Of a stretch of DNA of 40,732 nucleotides, positions 34,066 to 40,732 are shown piece after piece. Source of the DNA: Alphaproteobacteria bacterium (lineage in GTDB: Bacteria > Pseudomonadota > Alphaproteobacteria > Rhizobiales > Hyphomicrobiaceae); the NCBI GenBank assembly GCA_018830445.1, contig JAHJSN010000016.1, forward strand, positions 1 to 40,732, in the 5' to 3' direction. The notes below the pieces were generated by a model. It did no database searches, was not told where the DNA came from, and worked only from the letters and a program-made list of their open reading frames with translations. Numbering within the stretch: the stretch's first letter is position 1; every line of letters begins with the position of its first letter. Made by a program: the position numbers and the translations under genes.

Positions 34066-34574
34066 GTCGTGGTGTTGAGATCCCGCGAGAGGGTCAGTGC
34101 GTCGGCGGCAGCACCATCGCGCCGTTCGTAGTAGCCGGGGCGGCGGCCGACCTCGGTGAAGCCGAGACCTGCATAAAGCTGGCGGGCCGATTCGTTGTCA
34201 GCGGCCACCTCCAGGAACAAGCGATTGGCGCCGATGGACTTGGCTGCCCGCGACAAACCCTCGGCCAGCCGGCGTCCGAGGCCGCGGCGCTGAAATGGGG
34301 CGCTGACGCCAATTGAGAGAATTTCCGCCTCGTCAGCGGCGACGCGACCAAGGGCAAATCCGGCGGGAACGGGTGGGCCGAACTCGCGCAGGCGGACCTT
34401 GGCGACGAGTGCGCTGGCGCATGGATCGACGAGCATGCGGCGTACTGCGTCGATATCCCAGGCGGGGTCGAACAGCTCAGCGTGGAGCTTGGCGATATCG
34501 GGAGCCGCTTCGGGTTCCGCCCACAGGAGGCTGACGTAGCGGTCTTCGATCGGCGGATAGTCGTTGGTCGTCAT
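34062..34574 (-). CDS. rimI: Ribosomal-protein-alanine N-acetyltransferase RimI-like (GNAT)
   Basis: A 170-residue GNAT acetyltransferase. The acetyl-CoA motif is QRRGLGRRLAEGLSRAAKSIGA, and LFLEVAADNESARQLYAGLGFTEVGRRPGYYERRDGAAADALTLSRDL matches the RimI C-terminus. In E. coli RimI acetylates S18; family members can also acetylate other N-termini. ATG 34574 overlaps the tsaB stop by 4 nt (ATGA), and its own stop overlaps the plsC-like start, so the three genes are translationally coupled. Confidence 0.9.
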   Translation of the reverse strand: MTTNDYPPIEDRYVSLLWAEPEAAPDIAKLHAELFDPAWDIDAVRRMLVDPCASALVAKVRLREFGPPVPAGFALGRVAADEAEILSIGVSAPFQRRGLGRRLAEGLSRAAKSIGANRLFLEVAADNESARQLYAGLGFTEVGRRPGYYERRDGAAADALTLSRDLNTTT

Positions 34575-35281
34575 GGAACTGCTCGCAGATTCGAATGGCC
34601 TGCCTGGGGTTTGGCATCGGCGGGACGAAGGTAAAGCGGGGCGACGGTACAATCTGTTACCTCAAGCCGCGTGGCAAGCCGGGCAAGGAACCGTGCGTCG
34701 GGCAAGAGATGGGGGGCGATGAGGCGAACGGCGAGGCCGCTGCGGTCTTCGGCCGCTGCCGCAGCGACCGCCTCGGCACCGGATCCGGCGAGGACGCAAG
34801 CGCGGCTTTCGCGAAGCAGGCGCGCTGCGGCCGTCGCATCGAGTAAGGCTGGTTCGCCGAGCGGCTTTCGCTGGCTGAAATGCTGGACGTAGACTTCGCT
34901 CCGGCGTGCGTCGGTGGCGATCATGATGTCGGTGGCAGTCGTTTCGCCATTGGCGGCCAGGGTATCTGCGACCTCTTCGGCCATGACCCAAAGGCTGGTT
35001 GCCGCCACCAGCGGCTTTGCGGCGGCCAGAGCCAGCGAACGGGCCGCTGCTACGCCGATGCGTGTGCCGGTAAACGTACCCGGTCCGTTGGTCACGGCAA
35101 TGCGTTCGAGTTCGCTGAATTCGAAGCCGGCTTCTTGCATCACTTCGGCAATCATCGGGACGAGGCGCTCGGCATGTCCCGTCGCCATGGGCTCGAAGCG
35201 CGCTGCGACGGTCTTTCCCCCAGCGCGCGAAGCGGCAGCCGAGCAAGCATCGAAGCAGGTGTCGAAGGCGAGGATGTTCAT
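34571..35281 (-). CDS. tsaB: tRNA t6A biosynthesis protein TsaB
   Basis: A 236-residue partner of TsaD/TsaE in making threonylcarbamoyladenosine at A37 of ANN-decoding tRNAs. The N-terminal ASKHA fold carries MNILAFDTCFDACSAA, HAERLVPMIAEVM and VTNGPGTFTGTRIGVAAARSLA, the TsaB fingerprint. The C-terminal half is less conserved, as is usual. The ATG is at 35281, with a perfect palindrome CCCTATAGGG (35291-35300) about 10 nt upstream whose CTATAG could serve as a -10 element. The tsaB-rimI linkage is very common in bacteria. Confidence 0.94.
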   Translation of the reverse strand: MNILAFDTCFDACSAAASRAGGKTVAARFEPMATGHAERLVPMIAEVMQEAGFEFSELERIAVTNGPGTFTGTRIGVAAARSLALAAAKPLVAATSLWVMAEEVADTLAANGETTATDIMIATDARRSEVYVQHFSQRKPLGEPALLDATAAARLLRESRACVLAGSGAEAVAAAAAEDRSGLAVRLIAPHLLPDARFLARLATRLEVTDCTVAPLYLRPADAKPQAGHSNLRAVP

Positions 35282-35363
35282 GGGTGGCCACCCTATAGGG
35301 TTAACCGGGAATTTTCACCCCTTTTAAGAGCACTCCTGTCGAAGACGACGCGCCCCCCGCGGG

Positions 35364-35960
35364 CTAAAGCACCTGCGCCATCTCGTCGAAAGTGAAGCGT
35401 GGGCTTCGCGCGAACAGCCCTTCGGGACTGCCGTAGCCGATGTTGCAAAGAAAATTCGAGCGGATCTTCGTGCCGGAGAAGAATTCCTTATCGACGCCGT
35501 CCTTGTCGAAACCCGACATCGGACCGCAATCTAGGCCCAGCGCGCGGGCGGCAAGGATAAGATAAGCGCCCTGCAAGGTGGCATTGCGGAATGCCGTTTC
35601 CTCGATCTTGGCGGGCTGACCGGCAAACCAGCTCCTGGCATCGGTATGCGGGAACAGCTTGGGAAGATGCTCGTAGAATTCCATGTCCTGCCCGATAATG
35701 GCGCAAACCGGCGCCTGCATCGTCTTGTCGGCATTGCCCTCGGACAGGTGCGGCTTCAAACGGGCCTTGGCCTCGTCAGAGCGAATGAACCAAATTCGCG
35801 CGGGCGAGCAGTTGGCGCTGGTCGGACCCATCTTGAGGATATCGACCACACGTTTCAGCTGGTCGTCGGTAACGGGCTTGTCCTGCCAGGAGTTGAATGA
35901 GCGGGCGCCAAGAAACAGCTGGTCGAGGGCGGCGGCGTTCAAAGGTTCCGGGTTCGGCAT
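35364..35960 (-). CDS. RutE-like nitroreductase (probable malonic semialdehyde reductase)
   Basis: A 198-residue flavin (FMN) nitroreductase of the HadB/RutE subgroup. Signatures are [41 protein letters not shown] (19-59), [44 protein letters not shown] and [16 protein letters not shown] at the C-terminus. RutE reduces the toxic malonic semialdehyde made in uracil breakdown, but no rut genes are near, so the physiological substrate is uncertain. It lies between nfu and tsaB on the same strand. GGAA lies just upstream of the ATG at 35960. Confidence 0.85.
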   Translation of the reverse strand: MPNPEPLNAAALDQLFLGARSFNSWQDKPVTDDQLKRVVDILKMGPTSANCSPARIWFIRSDEAKARLKPHLSEGNADKTMQAPVCAIIGQDMEFYEHLPKLFPHTDARSWFAGQPAKIEETAFRNATLQGAYLILAARALGLDCGPMSGFDKDGVDKEFFSGTKIRSNFLCNIGYGSPEGLFARSPRFTFDEMAQVL

Positions 35961-36015
35961 TTTCGAAGGTTCCTGTCAGTCTGATTTTTTGGATTTGCTG
36001 GCGGTCGATATGGAA

Positions 36016-36038
36016 AACCCCGCCGATACGACGGGGTT
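36016..36038 (-). terminator. Second of two tandem terminators after nfu
   Basis: On the minus strand AACCCCG...CGGGGTT is followed by TTCC. It lies 53 nt past the nfu stop, after the first terminator at 36048-36067. Confidence 0.8.
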
Positions 36039-36047
36039 CCTTGCAAA

Positions 36048-36067
36048 AGCCCGCTGACGCGCGGGCT
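36048..36067 (-). terminator. First of two tandem terminators after nfu
   Basis: On the minus strand AGCCCGC-GCGTCA-GCGGGCT is followed by TTTGC. With the hairpin at 36016-36038 it makes a strong stop between nfu and the nitroreductase gene. Confidence 0.85.
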
Positions 36068-36090
36068 AATCGCCGCGGTGTTTCACAGGG

Positions 36091-36648
36091 TTACTGGACG
36101 GCCTGGACTTCCTGGACTTCAGGACAGAAGTGACGCAGCAGGTTTTCGATACCGTGGCGGAGCGTCGCCGTCGACGACGGACAGCCCGCGCAGGCGCCGC
36201 GCATCTGAAGGAAGACGATGCCGTCCCGGAAACCATGGAAAGTTATGTCGCCGCCGTCCTGGGCGACTGCCGGGCGGACGCGGGTTTCAATGAGTTCCTT
36301 GATGGTCGAAACGATCTCTTCGTCGGCTGGATCGTAATTGCCTTTCGAGACGTCGTTGCCTTCGCCGCTGACAACGGCGGGAGCGCCCGACATGAAGTGC
36401 TCCATGATGGCACCCAGGATCGCCGGCTTGAGGTGCTGCCATTCTGTTTCACCCTTGGTCACCGAGATGAAGTCGGAACCGAGGAAAACGCCGGTAACGC
36501 CGTCGATCTCGAACAGCTTGACGGCAAGCGGAGACGCTTCGGCGTTGTCGCCGCTACGATATTCGGCGGTGCCGCTGGCCAGGACAGAGCGTCCGGGGAT
36601 GAATTTCAGGGTCGCCGGGTTGGGCGTGGCTTCGGTCTGGATAAACAT
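36091..36648 (-). CDS. nfuA: Nfu-type Fe-S cluster scaffold protein
   Basis: A 185-residue carrier or scaffold for Fe-S assembly. The N-terminal Nfu domain (MFIQTEATPNPATLKFIPG...FEIDGVTGVFLGSDFISVTK) is followed by the NifU C-terminal domain with the cluster-binding CxxC in MRGACAGCPSS (about C151 and C154). ATG 36648 gives the standard N-terminus; the upstream frame to 36690 is not conserved. A box TTTAGAA-CCA-TTCTAGG at 36723-36739 matches the Irr iron-control element in 15 of 17 positions, so iron/haem control is likely. Two terminators follow. Confidence 0.93.
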   Translation of the reverse strand: MFIQTEATPNPATLKFIPGRSVLASGTAEYRSGDNAEASPLAVKLFEIDGVTGVFLGSDFISVTKGETEWQHLKPAILGAIMEHFMSGAPAVVSGEGNDVSKGNYDPADEEIVSTIKELIETRVRPAVAQDGGDITFHGFRDGIVFLQMRGACAGCPSSTATLRHGIENLLRHFCPEVQEVQAVQ

Positions 36649-36722
36649 GTTGATCAGTCTCCCGGTTCGACAAACGACCGAGCCCGGCAAACCAGGATGA
36701 GCGGGCGTCGGCGCTTTGGTTA

Positions 36723-36739
36723 TTTAGAACCATTCTAGG
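36723..36739. promoter_or_regulatory. Probable Irr box (iron control element) upstream of nfu
   Basis: TTTAGAACCATTCTAGG against the rhizobial ICE pattern TTTAGAA-N3-TTCTAAA as I recall it; the only differences are the last two bases. It lies 75 bp upstream of the nfu ATG, and the irr gene is in the same window. Confidence 0.6.
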
Positions 36740-36850
36740 CGATGACGTAGGTCAGGAAAACCGAAATGTCGAGTCCCGCGCTCGTATTTTACCATCCGGG
36801 CAAGAATACCAAACGCCCCGGCTGTTGAAAAACAGTCGGCAATCCCTCGC

Positions 36851-37360
36851 TCAGGCCAGGGCCCTGATGTAGTCGAGCGACAATTGGCCAGGAACAACGG
36901 TGATCGGAATCGGGAAGGCGCCGGCCGCCTTACCGCCCACCAAAGTGGTTACGAGCGGGCCCGGCCCCTTTGGATCGATCGATGCGCCCAGCACCATCAG
37001 CCCGATATCCTCGTCGTCGTCGATAGCCTCCATGATGGTGTCCACCTTGGAGCCTTCCTTGATGACGTCTTCGGAAATCACGTTTTCGAAACCGGCCTGA
37101 TTGAGCTTGCGGCGGTGCAGGCGGAACAGCGCCTTGGCCTTGTTGGTTTCTTCCTCGACGTGGATCTGGCGCACGCCCATCCAGTGCTGGTAGCCCTGCG
37201 GCTCGATCACATAGAGCATCACGAGCGTGCCGCCGGAATGGGCCGCGCGGCTCGCAGCGAAATAAATTGCGCTTTCGACTTCCGGGGCTTCGTCGATGAT
37301 CAGCAGGAATTTCCGCTGATGACCGGCTTCAAAGGAGCGACGGGGTTTCATTGTCGGCAC
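36851..37360 (-). CDS. Universal stress protein (UspA family)
   Basis: A 169-residue single-domain Usp. The Rossmann-like core starts KFLLIIDEAPEVESAIYFAASRAAHSGGTLVMLYVIEP and ends with GLMVLGASIDPKGPGPLVTTLVG...FPIPITVVPG, close to the ATP-binding G2xG9x(S/T) pattern. The likely start is GTG 37360, with AGGA 6 nt upstream; the ATG three codons later is the alternative. A GCGAAT-AG-ATTCGC dyad lies at 37375-37388, just upstream of the ribosome-binding site. It lies between trpS and nfu on the same strand. Its role is general stress tolerance; no specific target can be named. Confidence 0.9.
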   Translation of the reverse strand: MPTMKPRRSFEAGHQRKFLLIIDEAPEVESAIYFAASRAAHSGGTLVMLYVIEPQGYQHWMGVRQIHVEEETNKAKALFRLHRRKLNQAGFENVISEDVIKEGSKVDTIMEAIDDDEDIGLMVLGASIDPKGPGPLVTTLVGGKAAGAFPIPITVVPGQLSLDYIRALA

Positions 37361-37460
37361 GCCATTTCCTTCATGCGAATAGATTCGCCTCGCGTCCGTT
37401 TGGCGGGACACTCGGCAAGGGCGGGTGAATTGTCCATGATCAGCCGGGCCATGTCCACGT

Positions 37461-38504
37461 TTAAGACGAGGACCGGATAAATCCAATGATTTCCTTTGCT
37501 TCTCCCAGGATTGGATCAGCAATCCGACGCGCGCGGTCGGCCCCGTCGACAAGAACGCGGTCGATCTCGGCGGGGTCATCCATCAGCCGGCGAGCCTCAT
37601 CGGCGATGGGTCCGAGCTGTGCCACGCACAGGTCGGCGAGAGCCGGTTTGAAATCGGAGAACTGGCGTCCTCCGAATTCGGAGAGAACCTCGGACTTGGC
37701 AATGCCTGCAAGGGCAGCGTAGATCCCGACGAGGTTGTCGGCTTCGGGGCGTCCGGCGAGGCCGTCGGTTTCGCCGGGCAGGGCTTCGGGGTCGGTCTTG
37801 GCCTTGCGGATCTTCTTCGAGATGGCATCGTTGTCGTCGGTGAGGTTGATCCGCGACAGATCGGAGGGTTCGGATTTCGACATCTTGCGGGTGCCATCCC
37901 GCAGCGACATGACACGCGTCGCCGGGCCGACGATGACCGGCTCGGGCTGCGGGAAGAACTCGCCGTCCTCGTAGCCCGCCGCGCGGATCGAATCACCGAA
38001 ATCGTTGTTGAATTTCTGCGCGATGTCGCGGGCCAGTTCGAGGTGCTGCTTCTGGTCGTCGCCGACGGGCACGTGGGTCGCCCGGTAGGCGAGAATGTCG
38101 GCGGCCATCAGGTTCGGGTAGGCGTAAAGCCCGACCGACGCGTTTTCGCGGTCCTTGCCGGCCTTCTCCTTGAACTGGGTCATGCGGTTCAACCAACCGA
38201 GACGGGCGACGCAGTTGAATATCCAGGCTAATTCGGCATGGGCAGAGACCTGACTCTGGTTGAACAGGATGCTTTTTTCCGGATCGAGGCCGGCGGCCAT
38301 GTAGGCGGCGGTAACCTGGCGGATCGAACGGCGCAGTTCTTCAGGGTCCTGCCAGACCGTGATCGCGTGCAGGTCGACGACACAGTAGATGCACTCGTGC
38401 GTCTTCTGAAGGTCGATCCATTTCAGCATGGCGCCCAGATAGTTCCCAAGGTGCAGGCTGCCGGTCGGCTGCATGCCGGAGAAGACGCGTTCGTTGAATT
38501 TCAT
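37461..38504 (-). CDS. trpS: Tryptophanyl-tRNA synthetase
   Basis: A class I aminoacyl-tRNA synthetase of 347 residues starting [26 protein letters not shown]. The HIGH-type motif is HLGN (18-21) and the KMSKS loop is KMSKSEPSD (about 204). The family segment [35 protein letters not shown] is intact. ATG 38504 is preferred; the longer frame to 38567 adds an unconserved leader. GGGGGAG lies about 12 nt upstream. murJ lies upstream on the same strand, but a strong terminator at 38646-38677 intervenes, so trpS should have its own promoter within 38505-38645. Confidence 0.96.
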   Translation of the reverse strand: MKFNERVFSGMQPTGSLHLGNYLGAMLKWIDLQKTHECIYCVVDLHAITVWQDPEELRRSIRQVTAAYMAAGLDPEKSILFNQSQVSAHAELAWIFNCVARLGWLNRMTQFKEKAGKDRENASVGLYAYPNLMAADILAYRATHVPVGDDQKQHLELARDIAQKFNNDFGDSIRAAGYEDGEFFPQPEPVIVGPATRVMSLRDGTRKMSKSEPSDLSRINLTDDNDAISKKIRKAKTDPEALPGETDGLAGRPEADNLVGIYAALAGIAKSEVLSEFGGRQFSDFKPALADLCVAQLGPIADEARRLMDDPAEIDRVLVDGADRARRIADPILGEAKEIIGFIRSSS

Positions 38505-38645
38505 TGAGGATGGCTCCCCCGAGGCCGGCTGCGTCCTGCAAGGCAAGCGCGCGCGAAGCCCGTTCAAGGTTTCAAATCAGCAGCGGGTTATGGCCCGTCA
38601 GCGAGTGGCGCGCAAGGGCCGGGCCGACAGCGCTCAAGAAATAAG

Positions 38646-38677
38646 AAAGGTCCGGAAGGGGGTGCTTCCGGACCTTT
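38646..38677 (-). terminator. Strong intrinsic terminator downstream of the candidate sRNA
   Basis: A perfect 13-bp stem (AAAGGTCCGGAAG with CTTCCGGACCTTT), a 6-nt loop, then CTTATTTCTT on the minus strand. It lies about 250 nt after the murJ stop, too far to be simply its own terminator. Confidence 0.9.
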
Positions 38678-38789
38678 CAGACGCACAACATAAGGCGTCG
38701 GCAGAGGTGGCCAAGGCATGCAGTGAGGGACCGCGTGCCAGTTCAAGGGGCCGCTTAGGGGGAGCGGGTCGCTGGCGCCACCTCTGTGC
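38646..38789 (-). ncRNA. Candidate small RNA between murJ and trpS
   Basis: On the minus strand a perfect 10-bp closing stem (CAGAGGTGGC at 38786-38777 with GCCACCTCTG at 38711-38702) encloses a second stem GCCAG/CTGGC and a hairpin CCGCT-CCCCCTA-AGCGG. A linker of about 24 nt leads to the intrinsic terminator at 38646-38677. The 7-nt C-rich loop is complementary to Shine-Dalgarno-like sequence, as in rhizobial sRNAs that block ribosome binding. No reading frame fits. The 5' end is estimated; no clear promoter is seen, so read-through from murJ with processing is possible. I cannot assign it to a named family. Confidence 0.55.
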
Positions 38790-38925
38790 TGAAACCGAAA
38801 CTAGCAGCGGGTGATTAATGAGCGGTTGCCGTGTGTGCCGATTGGAGAATATTTTTTGATTCAAGGCAGGCGGGTTGCCGGTGCACGGCTGGCAATTGCC
38901 TATTATTGCCGCTCGCGGTCCGGCC

Positions 38926-40494
38926 TTATCCGCGCAGACGGGCGAGTTGGCGCACGCTGAAAACGCCGGTGGCAAAGATGATGGCGAAAAAGACGATGCC
39001 GCCCAACGCCACCAGGACGGCCAGGGCGCCTGCCTGGACGGGCAGCGCGGTCGCACTTGCCATATACGGCGCGAGCGGGGGAACCGCGAACCAGATCGCC
39101 GCTCCCATGGCGGCGCTCGACATCGCGATGAGCGGCAGGTTGCGGACGAGACGGCGGTCGGAGAGAAAATCGCCGCTGCGAACGAGAGCACCCCACAGCA
39201 TCAACGCGTTGACCCAGCCGGCGATCGAGGTCGCCAGCGCGATGCCGACGTGCGGGGGGCGTCCCAGCGACTGGAAGACATAGAATAAAGTCAGCGAACC
39301 GACGACGTTGATCACCATGTTGATGGCCGCAAAGCGCATCGGCGTCGCGGTGTCCTCGCGGGCGAAAAAGGCCGGCTGGAAAACCTTGATCATCACGAAG
39401 GCCGGCAGGCCCAGCGCGAAAGCGGCAAGCGCCTGGGCGGTCGAGTCCGTATCGATGGCCGAGAAGGCACCGCGCTCGAACAGAACACGCACGATCGGTT
39501 CGGCTGCAACGGTCAGGGCGACAGCGGCAGGCAGCGTCAGCAGCAATGCAAACTCAAGCGAGCGATTCTGGCTGTCCATGGCGCTCTTCTGGTCGCCGGC
39601 GCGCAGCTTGCGGGCGAGATCCGGCAGCAGGACGACGCCGATTGCAACGCCGACGATCCCCAGCGGGAGCTGGTAGAGGCGGTCGGCGTAATAGAGATAG
39701 GAAACCGCGCCGGCCTGGAGGGATGCTATCACCGTTCCCACGACGATGTTGATCTGGGTGATGCCGCCGGCAACGACGCCGGGGATGCCAAGTTCAACGA
39801 GGCGCTTGACGCCGGGGGTGTAACGCGGCCAGCGAAGCTTCAACTTGAGGCCGGCCCGGCGCACGGCGATCCACAGCATGGCAAGTTGAGCGATGCCGGC
39901 GACGGCTACGCCGACCGAAAGAATAATTCCCGCGCCAAATCGCTGCCCGAACCCCAGCCAGATGGCGAGCGATATCGCGGCGATCAAAATGACGTTGAGG
40001 AGGATCGGTGCGGCGGCGGCCGCCCAGAAGCGGTTCAGCGAATTCATCACGCCGGACAGGAGGGCTACCAGCGACATGCACAAGAGGTAGGGAAATGCGA
40101 TCTGCGACAAGAGTACGGCGAGATCGTATTTCGCCGGATCCGCGATGAAGCCCGGGGCGAGGATCAGCATCATCCAGGGCATCGTCACGATCATGATCAG
40201 CGAGAAGACAATCAGCGTCGCCGCCAGCACCGACAATGCCTCTTCGGCGAAGCGGCGCGCCTCGCCCTCGCCCTCACCCTCCAGTCGCCTGGCGAACAGC
40301 GGCACGAAGGCGGCGTTGAAGGCACCTTCGCCGAACAGGCGGCGGAACAGGTTGGGAAAACGGAAGGCGACGAAGAACGCATCAGCGACGACGCCGGAGC
40401 CGAGGGCGGCGGCGATCAGGATGTCACGGGCGAACCCGAGGAGGCGGCTTATCATGGTAAGGCCGCCGACGGTTGCAAAGGCGCGGTAAAGCAT
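38926..40494 (-). CDS. murJ: Lipid II flippase MurJ (MviN)
   Basis: A 522-residue inner-membrane protein with about 14 membrane helices, of the MOP superfamily, which moves lipid II across the membrane for peptidoglycan synthesis. The N-terminus MLYRAFATVGGLTMISRLLGFARDILIAAALGSG and the loop FRFPNLFRRLFGEGAFNAAFVPLFARRLEGEG are the MurJ hallmarks, including the conserved arginines of the central cavity. The ATG is at 40494. In many rhizobia glnD lies upstream; here the upstream gene is divergent and different. Downstream is the candidate sRNA. Confidence 0.96.
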   Translation of the reverse strand: MLYRAFATVGGLTMISRLLGFARDILIAAALGSGVVADAFFVAFRFPNLFRRLFGEGAFNAAFVPLFARRLEGEGEGEARRFAEEALSVLAATLIVFSLIMIVTMPWMMLILAPGFIADPAKYDLAVLLSQIAFPYLLCMSLVALLSGVMNSLNRFWAAAAAPILLNVILIAAISLAIWLGFGQRFGAGIILSVGVAVAGIAQLAMLWIAVRRAGLKLKLRWPRYTPGVKRLVELGIPGVVAGGITQINIVVGTVIASLQAGAVSYLYYADRLYQLPLGIVGVAIGVVLLPDLARKLRAGDQKSAMDSQNRSLEFALLLTLPAAVALTVAAEPIVRVLFERGAFSAIDTDSTAQALAAFALGLPAFVMIKVFQPAFFAREDTATPMRFAAINMVINVVGSLTLFYVFQSLGRPPHVGIALATSIAGWVNALMLWGALVRSGDFLSDRRLVRNLPLIAMSSAAMGAAIWFAVPPLAPYMASATALPVQAGALAVLVALGGIVFFAIIFATGVFSVRQLARLRG

Positions 40495-40668
40495 GGAACG
40501 CCGATAGCCCTAAAAACGAGTGACCCGCAAGCAGTTGTGGTGAGGGCAGATCTTGTCGAGGTGATGATCTGGCATCGCCGCCGCCTTATTTGCTAAGCAG
40601 GTTGGTGCGGGATTCCCAACGAATCCCGATTGTGATTCCCTGTTTCCATCTGATTCGGGGGGTGGAGC
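40495..40668. promoter_or_regulatory. Divergent intergenic region with clustered GANTC sites
   Basis: Four GANTC sites lie at 40611, 40621, 40634 and 40652. The first two form a GGGATTC-N5-GAATCCC inverted repeat (40609-40627). GANTC is the CcrM methylation site in alphaproteobacteria. Confidence 0.65.
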
Positions 40669-40732
40669 ATGGCAGGCAAGTCTCCAGTGACGGCAACGGA
40701 CGCACAATGCGCGGTGTTGAGATCGATGGCAG
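40669..40732 (+). CDS. Start of an unidentified gene, cut by the window end
   Basis: The first 21 codons start MAGKSPVTATDAQCAVLRSM, with a strong GGGGGGTGGAG ribosome-binding site just upstream. Too little is present to name a product. It diverges from murJ and has the GANTC cluster in its promoter region. Confidence 0.55.
   Translation, partial: MAGKSPVTATDAQCAVLRSMA

Noticed and set aside
38646-38677. Signal recognition particle (4.5S) RNA
   Set aside because: AGGTCCGGAAGG recalls the SRP domain IV, but it is one arm of a perfect 13-bp terminator stem and the rest of the SRP fold is missing.
38700-38790. tRNA gene
   Set aside because: AGAGGTGGCCAAGGCA looks like a Ser/Leu tRNA 5' end on the plus strand, but there is no matching anticodon stem, T-loop or acceptor geometry.

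Overview
The window is chromosomal DNA from a GC-rich alphaproteobacterium, most likely a member of the Hyphomicrobiales (Rhizobiales), probably near the Phyllobacteriaceae. The evidence is gene content and order: fabI-fabB-fabA beside an irr-type Fur regulator, and a long minus-strand run tsaB-rimI-plsC-miaB-phoH-ybeY-corC-lnt-xre-metK-trmB-rimP-nusA-rnpM-infB-rbfA-truB-rpsO-pnp, with trpS and murJ alongside. I see no rRNA, tRNA, CRISPR array, prophage or intact insertion sequence. The placement rests on recalled family knowledge, not on a database search.

Region 1 (1-2502) is accessory. It starts with a 40-bp tandem hairpin array cut by the window edge. A plus-strand thiamine-diphosphate enzyme of the acetolactate synthase type follows, and then a cluster of long palindromes, each flanked by TA. 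Region 2 (2503-7225) holds murI and the unsaturated fatty acid genes fabI, fabB and fabA on the minus strand, facing irr. Region 3 (7226-12644) holds a divergent copper module (csoR and a CopA-type P1B ATPase sharing an operator/promoter region), an orphan 269-residue ORF, a second, inverted copy of the composite palindromic element, and an exported CARDB-like protein with a peptidoglycan-binding domain inside it.

Region 4 (12745-31365) is the translation, ribosome and RNA-decay superoperon, read on the minus strand from phoH to pnp. It is broken by intrinsic terminators after metK, between trmB and rimP, after truB and after pnp. Its genes cover SAM synthesis, tRNA modification, 30S maturation (RimP, RbfA, YbeY), transcription elongation, initiation factor 2, pseudouridylation, S15 and PNPase, plus apolipoprotein acylation. 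A YcxB-like membrane protein sits between infB and rbfA, and the rbfA-truB spacer is packed with three kinds of repeat. Region 5 (31500-38504) holds miaB, an OlsA/PlsC-like acyltransferase, rimI, tsaB, a RutE-like nitroreductase, an Nfu-type Fe-S scaffold with a probable Irr box upstream, a universal stress protein and trpS. Region 6 (38505-40732) holds a candidate small RNA with its own terminator, murJ, and the first 21 codons of a divergent plus-strand gene preceded by four GANTC (CcrM-type) sites within 46 bp.

The most rewarding places to look again are the candidate sRNA between murJ and trpS, the TA-flanked palindromic elements and their 9.2-kb inverted pair, the apparent CTG start of rbfA, the Irr-box/nfu link, the nested-domain exported protein and the GANTC cluster. 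Most of the rest is ordinary, highly conserved alphaproteobacterial housekeeping sequence.
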